Origin: Aspidiotus rigidus
Taxonomy: Eukaryota > Arthropoda > Insecta > Hemiptera > Diaspididae
DNA: 64,000 nt
Assembly: GCA_035079385.1 (NCBI GenBank)
Contig: JAVHKY010000029.1
Location: 4,526,001 to 4,590,000 of the forward strand
Direction: 5' to 3'
Part shown: positions 43,924 through 55,869 of the stretch, piece after piece
Numbering within the stretch: the first letter of the stretch is position 1
Layout: each line of letters opens with the position of its first letter
The notes under the pieces: model-generated
The model's database searches: none
Seen by the model: the letters and a program-made list of their open reading frames with translations, nothing else
Told to the model about the DNA's origin: nothing
Program-made: the position numbers and the translations under genes

Positions 43924-44619
43924 ATGAAAAAATTAGCCATTTTCATGATTTGTCCGCCAGTCTATTCCTGTCTATGCAATGATTAAGTTGAGGGTTTTCT
44001 AGAGGAATCGGTGGCCTCTTTAGGGAGCCAAGCAGATAGAGACGTCATAATCGTCGGCAAAAAGACGCTGGGTGAGGGGATAGAGGGGAGAAGTATCTGT
44101 CTTGATTTTCAGGTTTTCTGTTTCATCTTTAGTTATTATGAAGAGTATGTAATTGAAGAATTCTCCTCAGCTATTCCAGGATTCTCGTATTTTTTCTTTA
44201 GGTATGCTCTTTGTTCCTTGAGCAGTTCCTATTTCGTTCCAATTATGTTCGATCTGAGTCATCTTTTGCCGTTGAAGAGATAATTTTTGTTCCTGCCTTC
44301 ATTTCTTCTCTCTTGTTGTCTCTCGCTCTTTCTATCTTCTTCGGAGCTATAGATCTTGTTCCAAATGATCGATGCATAGTTGAACTAGCGATTGAAAGAG
44401 GAGGATCATAAGAGAACAAAAAAGGCATGAATTTCTTCTTCTACGATCAGTATAATGTGTATTTTATTGTGAATACGAAATTAGATTTGATAACATCATC
44501 TACCTTTAGTTGTATCATATTTGAGTGTGTGTGACTGCCTTCGATTGTGACTCGACGACTTCAGATCCTCCCCGAGATTAAAGGAGAGGCCTGAACCATC
44601 GTTACGAAGCAAAGCAAAG

Positions 44620-44840
44620 TAAAAGTACTTTAGGCTCTTGCTAACCTGAGTGCTCGACTCAATGCAAGTTTTGAATGACGAAGTCGAATGGAGCAAAAGT
44701 ACCCACGACTCCACCTCGCTTAACGTAAGACAAGTCTGGGTTGGTCTGGGTTGGTCAGGTTTGGCGAAGCAATCATTCCCCACAACTTTACCAGCCTGAG
44801 TGTTTGACTTGGTGCAAGTCTTGATTGGTCTGAAAACGCT
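44620..44840. repeat. Diverged direct duplication of ~45 bp
   Basis: 'ctaacctgagtgctcgactc' followed by AATGCAAGTTTTGAATG (from 44641) recurs as 'ccagcctgagtgtttgactt' followed by GGTGCAAGTCTTGATTGG (from 44791). Between them lies a short tract of GGTCTGGGTTGGTCTGGGTT (44730-44765). In the minus-strand frame that covers the region (44496-44939, 147 codons) the duplication appears as KTCTKSNTQAGK and KTCIESSTQVSK. The frame has no recognised family; it is probably a repeat element rather than a gene. Confidence 0.5.
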
Positions 44841-44939
44841 TACACGGGACCAGAAAATTTTAGTCGAAGCTTTTGTATCTTTCATTTTTTCCTTCTTCAA
44901 TATCCAAAAGTGTGCATGAAATATTTTTGAAATTAGCAA

Positions 44940-47900
44940 CCGTCTATTTCATTATTGGTGAGATACAGGAACCGAATGTCGTAACGAGATTTCGAAGGTG
45001 GTTTCCGGAATTATAATGCATTGCATACGGACTGTATAAACCTAAGAAAGAAATTTCGGTTCTTTGGTAACGTACAATACGTCAAAAATTGATGATCCCA
45101 TGAAGGAGATCGCATAAAGTATCTCTGATAGAGTAGCAGCTGATTTTCCATGACGACCCTATTTACAGAGGGTATCGGTTGGTATTGATTTTTTTTTTTT
45201 TCCTTCATTGAGTTAGGATTCAGATGAGTTATACGCGCGGGTGTCCTGAGTCCATTATTCGTATTCATCTCGTCTTTTGGTTATAAAGGGTCAAAAAATG
45301 CTGGATATGATGCATAAAATTCTTTTGATAATTTGAATTATCTAATATTAGTGTTGTCGTTCGTCGTTTATTTGTCCGGGTTGAATGAAAAATAATATTG
45401 AATGAAATGTATAGTAGGCAGCAAGGACGGAGGAATTCCTATCCTATAATAGGAGTAGAAGATTTTTAATGAATTTTCGTGTGAAATAGGAAAGGGGGGG
45501 AAAAGCGCTGCTGTTACTGCTAGTGCTACTGTAGCTGTCGACTACAATTGCCGACTGAGAAACTAGATACGAAGTGTGTATATATATATTCTGACGGAGA
45601 GACAGCGTAAATAGTTTCAGGTTGATTATCTTATAAGCAAAGGTAATAGAGCTACCTGACTGGAACGTTTTCCATTTTTCGTGTTAGGAAGATATTGGTC
45701 ACGGTAAACCGCGATGCATTGTTATGTCGCATTATTATGACAGACTGAAAAAGAGTAAAACGAAAAGAATAGAAAAAGAGAAAAACTACAGGAATAAAAC
45801 GATTGTGAAGTCGTTGGCTGGCAAATTAAGGAAGCTGTAAAAAAATTTCGAAGGTATTACAGTATAATTTTAAAGCAACCAGCATTGTATATGTTACGGT
45901 TAATAGCTCTACTCGTATAATATAGAAAATTGAACCGGCGATGTTGGCGTAAAGATTTAAAAATACCGCTCTGCGTTGTGGACAACCTTACTTGACCTAG
46001 GCTGCGGAGCATAGTGAAACCCTCTTCCGTAGCCTCCTCCTCTGCCACAATATTGTGACATTTGCACTATTGTACGAGTATGTACTGGACTGTTGAATTA
46101 AAAAACCAAGGTCTACAATATTGAAAGTTCAGCTTCGGGTAAGATTTTTTTTTTGAGGAATTTGACCTTTAAGACGCATCAGAAGAATGCGAAAATTTAA
46201 TCTGAGAGAAAGAGAGCTTCGGATACGATTGAAGCGGTATATTTGGAAAGAGACAAGGGGTGGTATTTTTTTAAAAGTTTAAATGCTCACTCTCCTCCCT
46301 TATCTTATCAACTTTGTAATAGGTCAATGTCAGGAAAGAAGAAGTGATTCTGCGTAAGTTGTCGAATTTCTAAGAAAAAATCATCGGAAAAACTCTTCGT
46401 CAATTTAAATGAAGAATGTTAAGTCGTGAAAGAAATAGAAATACTTTCTGTTGACAGAAAGAGCATGACTAAATACACGAGCACGTAAAATACAGAATAC
46501 GACCTTGAAGCGTTCGTTGAATTTTATTGCGTTAACGTATTCCGGTTGATTTCTTCCATTTATTTATTTAGTTTTCATTTAGACACAATTAAAACACTGT
46601 TGCTTAAGCTTCGATTTCAATAATCCGGTGCGCGTAAGAAGACGTAAACCGGCGAGCTGAATTTGTAATAGCAGCAAAATTTCTCACGCTCTCAGATTTT
46701 TCATGTGTTCTTCTCTTTACTATGCACGTGGTTATGTCGACTACAAAAAAAGAAGTTTCAGATTGAAATTTACGAAGCTACCCTGTGCACCTTTTTTTTT
46801 ATTATTATTATTCTTGTAGAATGTCCAGAAAGAAGGGAAAAAAGTGAAAGAAGTAGACTACAGTCGTACGTCGTCGAGTATATGTGTTGTAAACTCGTTA
46901 TTTAACGTTCGCGAGAGAAACAAGTTGATCGACTTTGAAAGAGGAAGACGATGGAAATGTGATAATAAATAGGACAGAGTGCATTATGACGGACGATGTT
47001 GTATAGATTTTTTATACAGCGCAAAAATAAATAATACATTTCATAGTCTACACGTACAATATGTATTGCAAATAGAATATTATGGTATAAAGAATGGACA
47101 ATCTTCGGAATAAATTGACAAAATATTAGTCAGTCTTCGGTGTTGAAGTTGGATTCTGTTCTAACTTCTGAATGATAGTTTGAATTTGAAAAGAAATGTA
47201 AAATAAAATGTAATTAACCGCTCAAATAATCTTTCTAAGATATATTACAGCAAAGAAACTGAATTATAATGCTACAAATAACAATAAAAGGTAGTCTTAT
47301 ATCATACAAAAGTAATAAATTTAGAAGATTGTTATATCATGAAGAAATGGGAAGGCAGAGTAAAAGTCTGTGAGCTTTGTCACGATTATTGTTATTTGAT
47401 AATGTGGTCTAGTCAGGGCTGGATCTGAATGTTTTAGTCTATGGGAGGGGGAGCAGAGATTATTGCAATTTCACAGCGAGGGCCCTTCTAAATTCGCGCC
47501 GCTTCCAAAATGAAGTAGCAAAGGTTCTATCCCCTTCTTATTTCCAAGTAAGACTCGATTCGAATTACAATTTCGTAACTGCTCTATTTTTCGGCTCATT
47601 TTTCCTCTTTGGTCGATGTTGAGGTACGATTGAAGCTAATCTATACTTATCGACCTTATGAGGCTCACTAATGCCAAAAATTATTTTCACTGATTTTAAA
47701 GGGAAGGTTGTTTTCCCAAATTTGTGATATCATAAGAATACTCTGTGACGTAATTACGATTATTTTCTGGAAACTGAGTTGGAAAAATTTTGTCAGGGAT
47801 CAATAAACTCGAGATAATTTGTGCCCGATCTACTTTTCCTGTTCAATACCACAATCATTCCTTACATTTTTGTTTTCTTCTCGAATTAACGAGCCTTGGC

Positions 47901-48005
47901 AAATGGAGAACGATAGGAAGAATATGAGTTAGGGGGTGTTGTAGAAATAGACAGGGGTATCGAAAATAGTTCATCGTGCTAATGATTTTCTCATGGTTGT
48001 TTGAG
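44940..48005. other. Unassigned DNA
   Basis: No gene supported. Short poly-T runs near 45190-45200 and 46789-46800 and a TATATATATAT run near 45581-45591 are present. 'agtcagggctggatctgaat' at 47413 resembles one end of hAT-type MITEs, but no matching second end was found. Confidence 0.4.
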
Positions 48006-48009
48006 AGAG

Positions 48010-48125
48010 AGAGAGAGAGTTTGTGTTGCTGGGCGAGACAGAATGGCGGAATCGGATGATTTCAAAAGCGAGGAAAAAGAATTGTATACTTGTAGATCAT
48101 CAGCATTGCTGTATATGCATCAAAG
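48010..48125 (-). mobile_element. RT catalytic-box fragment of a jockey/CR1-type LINE
   Basis: On the minus strand a 35-codon open stretch reads IYSNADDLQVYNSFSSLLKS then SDSAI. Jockey- and CR1-type reverse transcriptases have (Y/F)ADDLQIYxSF at the catalytic centre followed by a serine-rich segment and an AI. It lies downstream of the RNase H remnant at 48.2 kb, which is the wrong order for one element, so it comes from a separate insertion or rearrangement. Confidence 0.45.
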
Positions 48126-48209
48126 GGATGAGGTGCGTAAAAAGAAAAAATGATGGCTCATTCTGAGATAGGTTAGGATGACCACTTCTGTCGGGAAGGG
48201 CGGTTTCAA

Positions 48210-49020
48210 GTAGATCAAGGAATTACGCGAGTTTTCAATAATTGACCGAAGCTTAGTGGAGGATAGGGAGGACCAGAAATCATACCAGGAGGCAAGAATG
48301 AGTTAGCAGTAATAGGATTTGAGACTATGAAAGGAGGTGACTGCTTTGTGGCACGGTGCACGGCATCGATTTGTCCCACTATCCATAGGAAAGAAATGGG
48401 ACATGAGGAAGATCTTGACGAGTGTATAAGAAAAAGGATTCGTTTGACGATAGGTTCGGTCTTGAATAGCGAATAAGGATGAGAGATAGAATTGGACACT
48501 GTAAGGAATTTCCGAAGAAAGAAGTGGATGAGAAGAGACATGCAGTAGGGAAGATGTTACCCTGAATGGAGACTGCAAATCCGGTTCTTGGTCCCGGTTG
48601 GAAGCCATCCGTGTAGCAGAGAAAGTGAGAAGGAAATTCTGAAGATATGATTTTGTTGATGTGTCATTTTGATGGTTTTGCGAATTTCATTAAGATCGAG
48701 ACGGTTGTCAGGGATAAAGGAGTGGAAGAAAAAATAGGAAGTAAGGGCCTCAGTTTGAGATGAGTGCTGGGATGAGACTGAAGCGATGGAAGAGGTGAGA
48801 GCCTCGCTACATAGGATGCAACACGCAACACGGTCAGGAAAATGCGCACATCATTCAGATGAATTTGAATTAGTCGCTTGCGTGTTCACGTTGCACGCGT
48901 GTTGCATGATTTGCATCCTATCTAAGGAGGCTCTGAAGAGCATTTGAGAAAATGTTGGAAATTGAAATTTTGAGACCAGGAAATTGTCTGTGAGGAGAGA
49001 GCGTGGTAACGGAGAGGGCT
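48210..49020 (-). mobile_element. Jockey-like LINE remnant, RT thumb to RNase H
   Basis: Nucleotide similarity to 36.95-37.4 kb is strong, including 'gttaccctgaatggagactg' against 'gttaccctgattggagaccg' at the start of RNase H and 'gagatgagtgctgggatgag' against 'gagatgagtgcctaaatggg'. On the minus strand LPRSLLTDNFLVSKFQFPTF (about 48990) matches LHFRTLILTANCLASSSQI of the 57-kb copy. Farther down, RKFLTVSNSIS, EPIVKRILFLI and SFLWIVGQIDAVHRATKQ match SLSSLSTIQDI, NPITQRIHLIL and FIWIPGHIGLPGHDVADRAA. Catalytic positions are largely lost. A 135-bp palindromic element interrupts it at 48799. Confidence 0.7.
48799..48933. mobile_element. 135-bp palindromic MITE in the LINE, TGA duplication
   Basis: Ends GAGCCTC and GAGGCTC introduce longer imperfect inverted arms containing ATAGGATGCAACACGC on the left and GCGTGTTGCATGATTTGC with ATCCTAT on the right. 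TGA lies on both sides (48796-48798 and 48934-48936). The related LINE copy at 37.3 kb reads straight through the position ('gctaagagcatttgaa' against 'ggtga' plus 'agagcatttgag' here), which is what an empty site should look like. There is no coding capacity. A 3-bp duplication fits several superfamilies. Confidence 0.8.
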
Positions 49021-49764
49021 GCTTACTCCTGTAAATACTCGAAATTTCAACGATCATTATTGTAGACATTATCAATTGTTTATTCGTAGTCTCTTTGTAC
49101 TGCACCACATCGTGTACTTGTTACTTAGTTTCTTGAATCAGCGCTGTCTAGGTGCGGATCCTGAAGAGAATTTTGAAAGGAAGGAGAATGATAATTTTTC
49201 TTATGAAGAGACGTTTGAACTAATTACCGATTTTGCTTTTTCGAATTTTGGTCTTTCTTGGGTAGGGTTCCTCTTCCGTGAATACAATTTCGGACATTAG
49301 GAATAAAGGCGAGAAATATTTCAATAGTTGATTCACAAAGTATTAAATTTGTCTATACTTGAATATAAACGGGCAGCAAAATTCTTATATAGGAAGAAAC
49401 TCTTCGTTTGGTCAGAGAAGAATTCATTTTCCGATTTCAATCAATGATGCAAAGCCACTCATCTTCAACCCTTGAGCATTTTCATTGAGAGTCTCTTTTT
49501 CAATTCATTCGAAATTTTACCTGGCTTTCAAGTTTAAATCTAAATTTTTAAAATGAATCACTAGTCGATTTTTACCTTAAAAAATTGGTTTTCAGATCAA
49601 TATTCTTTTTAACAGAATTAATTCACTGCCTTTTTCTTCAAAATGTATGGATTAACACAATTCTGGCTTTGGGTTCTTTTTCGGTTCCTGAATTATCCCA
49701 GGCAGTGCAAAATAATTCCGACTCGCTATTTTAATTAATTTATCATCGTCAAAATTTAAATAAT
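49021..49764. other. Unassigned DNA
   Basis: A 74-codon plus-strand open frame (49076-49300) has no recognisable domain. No repeats of note. Confidence 0.4.
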
Positions 49765-50036
49765 ATTCGCGAATAAAGGCAAAGGAGGCGCCCTCTGGGT
49801 TTACCATGACGGCAACTTGAGGAAGCTAGCAAAAAAAGTGATGAAATGAAAAAAGTTATTTAAATTACATTCATCTGAAAGAAAATTGAAAGGGCAACAA
49901 GTTTTGTTCTCTGCATTTTTCATGAAAACCAATTTGAAACGGTGGAATTACGATTTTATTAGTATGTCGTCTTATGGCGGAAAGCATCATGATCACTTTT
50001 TTCGCAGAACACCTAGCGGGACCTTTATCCGCGAAT
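49765..50036. mobile_element. 272-bp TIR element, ATTCGCGRATAAAGG ends
   Basis: ATTCGCGAATAAAGG at 49765-49779 is matched by the complement of ATTCGCGGATAAAGG at 50022-50036 (14 of 15). Next to the ends, GGCGCCCTCTGGG on the left and GGTCCCGCTAGGTG on the right show weaker similarity. The interior contains 'aacaagttttgttct' hairpins and no open frame. A target duplication was not identified, so the superfamily is open. Confidence 0.55.
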
Positions 50037-51378
50037 TCTCCCCTTCATTTCAAGAATATATGTGAAGATTTTTTCCTCATCATTATTGTTGTCATAGCAA
50101 AAATAACAAATTAGTATAAAAACGTGGACCGAATAGTTCTCTTGAAGCTTTATTGAGTAATAGGAAAGGAAACTAACTTCTGCGAAAAACTCGTGTGTGC
50201 TGAGATATTTTCGAACGGCTCTTGCTTTACATCTAGGAGCGAATTATTGAAACGACAATTATCAGTAATTGCTGCAGGACTGATCCCCTTCACCTTCGTT
50301 AATCATTACCTTTCAGGCGGAAGTGTTAGAAACAGTCTTAAGTCTTTTGGAAGAAACCAAATCAGCGAAAGATCTTGATTTTCTCTATTCTGTTACAGAA
50401 ATATCTACACGAGGTAGGGAAGGGGGTGATGAAACACGATGCACATTTTGAATGATTGTGTCGCCAATTGCCAATCTATCTGCTTATCGCTTTGCATTTC
50501 CGTAGAATGAGAACGAATTTCATTGCCGAACCTAATCAAGTGGTAACCCACGTAATAAAATATCTACACTTAAATTCGAGTTTAGGAAGTTAGCTGATGT
50601 GTTGAGAATTCTCGTCAAACGAAAAAACTAGGTGTAGGGAAAAAATAAAAATTGATGAGTTGATATCAAGTCTGCCGAGCGAGTTCACCCCTAAAATTCT
50701 CTGCTTGCCTAATAGTTTTGGGTATCTCAGATAAACGCAACTTTTTATCCCGCCATGATAGAAAGTTTTTCCTCTTACAACAGTTATATCGAGGACAGTA
50801 CGAGAGAATCTGAAAATCTGTCATGTACGATCAACGTTACATTTTAAAGTAGTTGGGAATGAAGAGATCCTTTTCTCTAGATTACTCCCGTTGTCTTCAT
50901 ACGATTATGGCTCTGCTCTTAATGCGTGCTTCTCCTCCCCCACCTTTTCGCTTGCCATCCATACAGTCCTGCAAATTTTGCCTCGAGGAGTTAAATCAGC
51001 TACAATTAATATACCTAGATTCTCTTCGGTCCTTTTGAAAATTCTTCCCAAAATATTCAGTTTACTGTTTACATCCGAAACCTTTTAAATCAGAAAAATT
51101 TCCCCGGTTAAAAACTTCTATTTTCCCTTTCTCTTTTTGGAATCCCAAGGACATGATCATAAGTCACCTGGTGGATGAGAATAACTACATACGTGAATTA
51201 TATCTTCGAGCCTATTGTTGAGAGGACATACAAAATCGATTTCAAAAGCCTTACGAGAGTGAGATACCGAGACATGTTTAGGAAGATTGTGGGTATTTAC
51301 CGAGAACAATCAGAGCTTCAGAAATATAGCACCAAAATGCTAACCTCAGTTTCGTACTGCCTTATCTGTTGTACCTTT
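50037..51378. other. Unassigned DNA
   Basis: Only small open frames with no recognisable similarity; no repeats of note were seen. Confidence 0.4.
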
Positions 51379-51560
51379 TAGCCGCTTAGGGGACAGTGCA
51401 GACTAGCATTTTTCTAACAAAAGGTATTTCGCGTGAGACCACCTGTTTGTTTGGCATTTCCACCCTGACGTAGACTAGAAACTTTCGATCTGTTGAAATG
51501 ATGAAATTCGCTTGTCTCAAAGTGCCAGAAAAATGCTGTTGTCTCGCTATGGGAAGACGA
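51379..51560. repeat. Weak inverted-repeat element
   Basis: AGCATTTTTCT at about 51401 is mirrored by AGAAAAATGCT at about 51525, and outside these 'ggggacagtgcagact' is matched loosely by the complement of 'gttgtctcgctatggg'. It may be a decayed short MITE of about 180 bp. Similarity of the outer parts is poor. Confidence 0.35.
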
Positions 51561-53386
51561 GGATGACGAAACCTCGCATGATATCGAAGGACAATAACGA
51601 AAATCGCTCCTAATTAAATCTCTACGCTATATTATTACTCTCGCAAGAAAAGTTTTCTTCGAATGTTTCATGAGAAATGTGCTTGAACGTCAAAGTTCCC
51701 AGAAATCTCTATTCAGAGACTAGAATTTCAAAAATGTCGTTCTTTGCCATCGCTCAGATCGGAGCCGCGTTTTAATAGCAAGTCATCTTACGGGAAATTT
51801 TACGGGGAGTATTTTTCTCAAGTTTCTCGAGATTTAAGCAAAAGAGGAGGACATGTTTTTTAGGACTGTAAAAGCGATATAATATATTTTTTTAAATTGC
51901 TGTTTTCTACTCTGCCTAGCAATTCTGGCGGAACAACTATTTCGAAGTAATTAATACTCGTATTACTTGAAATCTCTAAGCGAGTAATGTGAGTCACAAC
52001 GCATTATTTAAACCTCATACACCGGAAGAACTTATCTACTATATGCATTAACAATATACGAGTACATATACTCAACTTAATACAACTAAAGTTACACATT
52101 ATTCGGGAACTGATTTCACGTTGCAAACCGATAATTCTTTGGGAACCACAAAATATCAACTTTGACGTGTATCTGTAATTTTTTTTTTCCTCATTTCTTT
52201 CGGGTCACGATTTTAATTCAAGCAAAGAAAGAGAGTGAAAAAGAACACCATTGAAACTACGTACATGAATACCTCTTGAGAATACTACTATACAATTTTG
52301 TATCGTTCGTGCTGATTGATTTGAACTTATTGTAGGCTGACTGACATCTACAACTATATTATCGTTTGCAACGTGATCACATCGAAGGTACATCAAACTA
52401 TCTTCATTTTATACAGCGACGATCACGAGCTCAATTTTACCCGAACTACTTGTACGTACAACTCTACACGGGCTTACCTTGTCGAAGAATTTTACCGGTA
52501 CACTTTTATATTTTACCTTTATATTTCAGCACTGTATCTGTGTATGTACACGCGTCGGTCATTACGAAAACGAAGAGGAGAAAAAAATAAAAATAAAATT
52601 ACAACAACTGCACATCGATCGTTAAGATGAGAATCCGCGAGATGGATGTTGACAATACGAAACACCACGAATGGCCTGAGAGAATCACGGCGATTTTAAA
52701 ATGATTCCGTGATTTCTTCCAGTGCCATTAGCAGATATTCGTGTTCGGCTTTGATTGTAGACTCTTCCGGCTGCGAGTATCATCCGACAATTTCGAGAGA
52801 TCACCAAGTCACTAGAAGTAGATTGAAGGAAGAAAAAAAAAAAAACAAAGATATTCAAAAACTGTTCGGTAAAAATTGCATAAAAAAATTTAAATTCAGA
52901 ACTTTTTCGAGAATGAAAAACCGAATCACATTTTTATTGTATATCTCGAGTAACACGTCTTCGAAAGGTAAAAATAGAAACGTTTGTAAAAGCTTTCGCG
53001 AGCAACAGGTAGTACCTGCTGTAAAGAAAACACTATTTTTATAAAGACACTGCGCTAGACAACCGCACAGCCGGTACAACAATACTCGTTAACCACTAAC
53101 AACAACGGACAGGTGTTAGCACATCCGTATGCTGCCTCGATTGAAGACTACTTTCATGGTAATAACATGAAGGTACCCAGGCTGATGTACCGTTCCCTCG
53201 AACGCTACGTTTTTTTTTTCTTCTTCTTTTTTCCACCGTTTGGTAACAATAAATGGGGGACACCGTTTGGTAGGGGCACATCAGGTGAGAGAGTGAGAAG
53301 AGAATATAGCGTGATTGGAGTGTGTGGAGAGGGAGAGAGAACGAAATGAAACAAAGATAACTACGGTGAAAGAGTTATAAGAGTAG
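51561..53386. other. Unassigned DNA
   Basis: No gene supported. The 111-codon plus-strand frame at 52709-53044 is lysine-rich with homopolymers and looks like chance. A CG-bearing, low-repeat composition suggests single-copy host DNA, perhaps intronic. Confidence 0.4.
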
Positions 53387-53557
53387 TTACGGTATAACGA
53401 ACCGTGATGCGTTCATTCGTTCGTCCCGGTTTCCTCCTGGGGGGCTCGCAGGCCGCCGGGGATGTGCTTCGTTGCGCATGACATTCGCTTGCGCCCGGTT
53501 GCTGTTCTCTGCACTCGAAGAGAGTTTTGGAGTGGAACCGGCAGGCAACATGATCGG
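53387..53557 (-). CDS. Candidate terminal exon of an unidentified host gene
   Basis: A GC-rich island stands out in the AT-rich surroundings. On the minus strand a strong acceptor, a pyrimidine tract CTCTCTGTCTCTCTGCACC then TTACTTCCTCCAAG, ends at 53558. It is followed by 56 open codons including LPAGSTPKLSSSAENSNRAQ, HPRRPASPPGGNRDER and a stop after FVIP. The composition, rich in Pro, Ser, Asn and Arg, is that of a disordered protein tail. No family was recognised. The plus strand offers a competing exon (53452-53567) with an acceptor CTCGCAG and a donor AAGTAAGG, and a frame containing FACARLLFSALEESFGVEPA. Only one of the two can be right. A 5' untranslated exon or CpG-rich regulatory DNA is also possible. 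Confidence 0.3.
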   Translation of the reverse strand, partial: PIMLPAGSTPKLSSSAENSNRAQANVMRNEAHPRRPASPPGGNRDERMNASRFVIP

Positions 53558-53567
53558 CTTGGAGGAA

Positions 53568-55869
53568 GTAAGGTGCAGAGAGACAGAGAGAGAATTAAAA
53601 AGAGGAGAAAAAGAGTGTGAATCATTGTCTTTTTTCGTACATATACTGTGCATACATATATCACTCTATACAGCAATAGTGCACGTTTATGAAAATTTCA
53701 TATACAGTATTATATATTATATTAACAAATCACGAAAATTGCCGCGAGCTGGAGAGCATAGGGAAAAGGAATCGAATTTTCGTAAACGTAGTGGAGGAAA
53801 TTCGTATCGGGGGGGGGGGGGAGATTTTTCCGCAGTACGTATTAGGAAATCGTCGATACGATGATCTCTTTTTCACATCTTCCGAGTTGTTTGTACGTAT
53901 ATATTCGACGACGTTTTCGTTGTCTTCGGTTTATTTTTATTTCTTACACATTTTCTGCTTGAATAAATCATCGAACTATACCAGAACGAATTCTGACCAA
54001 TCTGCGGCGAGGGAACTTTACTCAATCTCTGGCGTTCAACCGGATGAACGCCGTCATGGAAATTATTACCAGAGAGTGCGGAGAAAGAAACTTTTGTAAG
54101 ATTCGTTTAATAATGAAAGGAAAAAAACTATAAAAGAGAGCGAGAAAACGGAAAAAAAAAAAAAAAGAAAAAGAAACGGAGAGAAAGAAAAGTACATCGA
54201 AGAGGTGAATGTACTTATTGCTGGTATATCTACGGTACATGTACCGAGGTAAGTGGTTATAATTTTGAATGGCGTCAGATAAGGTTGGAACTATTGGAGA
54301 GAGGGGCTGTCCTGTACTTTTCATCCGTGCGAATTCAAAATCACAGGAAAAGAGTCGTAAAAATCGCCGAGTTTATTTGAATAATACAGTATAGGACACT
54401 GTTTCATACGAGCCGGTGCATCACGTTACAAACCAGAAGGAAAATTATACATTCAACCTGTTAACGTAGTATTTCTACTTACGTATGAGGGTTGTAAAAT
54501 TCCTTTAGTCCTCGTGCATTCACTCAGCTAGTCTGTGACTCGTTTTTGGAAAATTTCTATCAAGTTAGGCGAGTTTCGACTTAACTTCTTTCGTTACCTC
54601 AACCTTAGTTCGAAGTCGAAGTGCCGCCTATTGCTGCTAATTTATGTAGCGGAGTATATATAGGGTGAAGAGAGAAAAGAAAGAAACAGCTCGAGGTTAA
54701 ACGGAGAAACAAAGCACCTGAATACGATTACTGCACTAATAAACTTATTTTATCAGCTGTATTCGTAGTTAAAGGTTATACGCCTACAAACAACTTGTAA
54801 CCCGCATGTCTTTTTTATCATTAGCAATAGACGTTATTTTATTTGCTTTTTTTTTTTTTTTTTTTTTTTCATTCTCTTCTCTTTCTCCCTGTTCCATGGC
54901 TAAATGTTCCCCAGACAAATAATGTTTGATCGATCTTGTATAGACCATCTTTTCCGACCTGTCGATATTCCCTAAAACGAGCGCTTGCGGGCGACGAATA
55001 TTATTTCATACGTACCTTTTCTAAAGTTCCTCTACCGGATACACTTTTACCTCCTATGAGTACAAACGTAGCAACATTACACAGGCAAGACGCGAGGAAT
55101 TGCAGAAGTTTTTTCTTCTTCCCTTCCCCTTTGAATATGATCGTTCGCCTCATTATAATCGTATGTGGAATGAGTTCGCAAGTACATCTTTCCTCTCTGC
55201 GATCTCGAAAAGAATTTAACTCGGAGTTGCGGTATTTCTCTAGATGCGTTCACCATGTATGTATAGGGAGAGAAGGCAATTTACATTTTAGCGGTTGCAT
55301 CACTAGATATTATCGTCTTTCGTGCGTAGATAAGGTGGAAGGATAAAACGAAATCTCATCGACGACAGTTTTCGGGAAAATTCAAACTTGAGAAAAATAT
55401 AGCAGGTCTCTTGGATACAGGAATGACAAACTGGTTTAAATTGGCGCTGACAAAATCTGCATAAATATGCATCTTCCAATTCGCAAATTCCGAATCCAGT
55501 AGGAGCGCTAGTGGCGATATCTAGAATTAAAGGTGAAAATGGTCTTTCTTACTATAAGCAACTATACTGCCCTAAATATGTATTGTGTTATACAAAAGAG
55601 TGTAGAGAATGAAAATTATAGCTCTCATAATCGTCTCAGATTCTCTGCAGAGCTTTTCTCCTTTTCGACCAAATTACACCAACCAGCAAAGAGTATTCGT
55701 TTTGCCGCGTGAGGGCAGAACCTTTGCCCGAATTTACAAATCCTTAAATTTAATAGTCGCTTTTTTCTGTCGCTTCAATAATTATTGAATGTTCCACACA
55801 ATTTGCCAACTGAATTTGGAGAAAGGAATCCACCAACCTCCGGTCGCAACGACCTTGTCGAATAAATCG
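53568..55869. other. Unassigned DNA
   Basis: Open frames of 136 codons on the plus strand (53689-54099 and 54936-55346) contain homopolymer and low-complexity translations and no domain. A poly-G run lies at about 53809-53820, a purine tract at 54119-54190 and a poly-T tract at about 54848-54869. Confidence 0.4.

Larger units (their letters stand above)
41390..44110 (-). mobile_element. Jockey-like LINE remnant, RT palm to RNase H, with later insertions
   Basis: Minus-strand blocks in order: RLFADDYDVSI (about 44045-44080, RT catalytic FADD intact), LNHCIDRNRLADKSWKW (about 43960), a fold-back insertion (43009-43923), then SKTYSVISQKRIPPLILQN and YGKLFGLHSDRKLSWAPHIK with RVLNFLKFISHAPHKW (42755-42960), a gap of about 430 bp, VYKSLIRF then NKTVLISLHPI (42230-42320), LPIF and related thumb sequence with the alternative frame EALELPLHFR (about 42170), RIASILTAEL (about 41815), the hAT MITE, and LLLDDSLSSIHSLTDSYNS then IIFI-stop-IPG (41410-41540). 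RNase H Glu (TAEL) and the second Asp (DDSL) are recognisable, and stops mark it as dead. Confidence 0.8.

Noticed and set aside
47413..47440. hAT-like end CAGGGCTGGATCTGAA
   Set aside because: No matching opposite end or target duplication was found within a few hundred bases.
53689..54099. 136-codon plus-strand open frame next to the GC-rich island
   Set aside because: It crosses a poly-G run and has a low-complexity translation without coding-like features.
54936..55346. 136-codon plus-strand open frame
   Set aside because: No domain and no splice context; considered chance.
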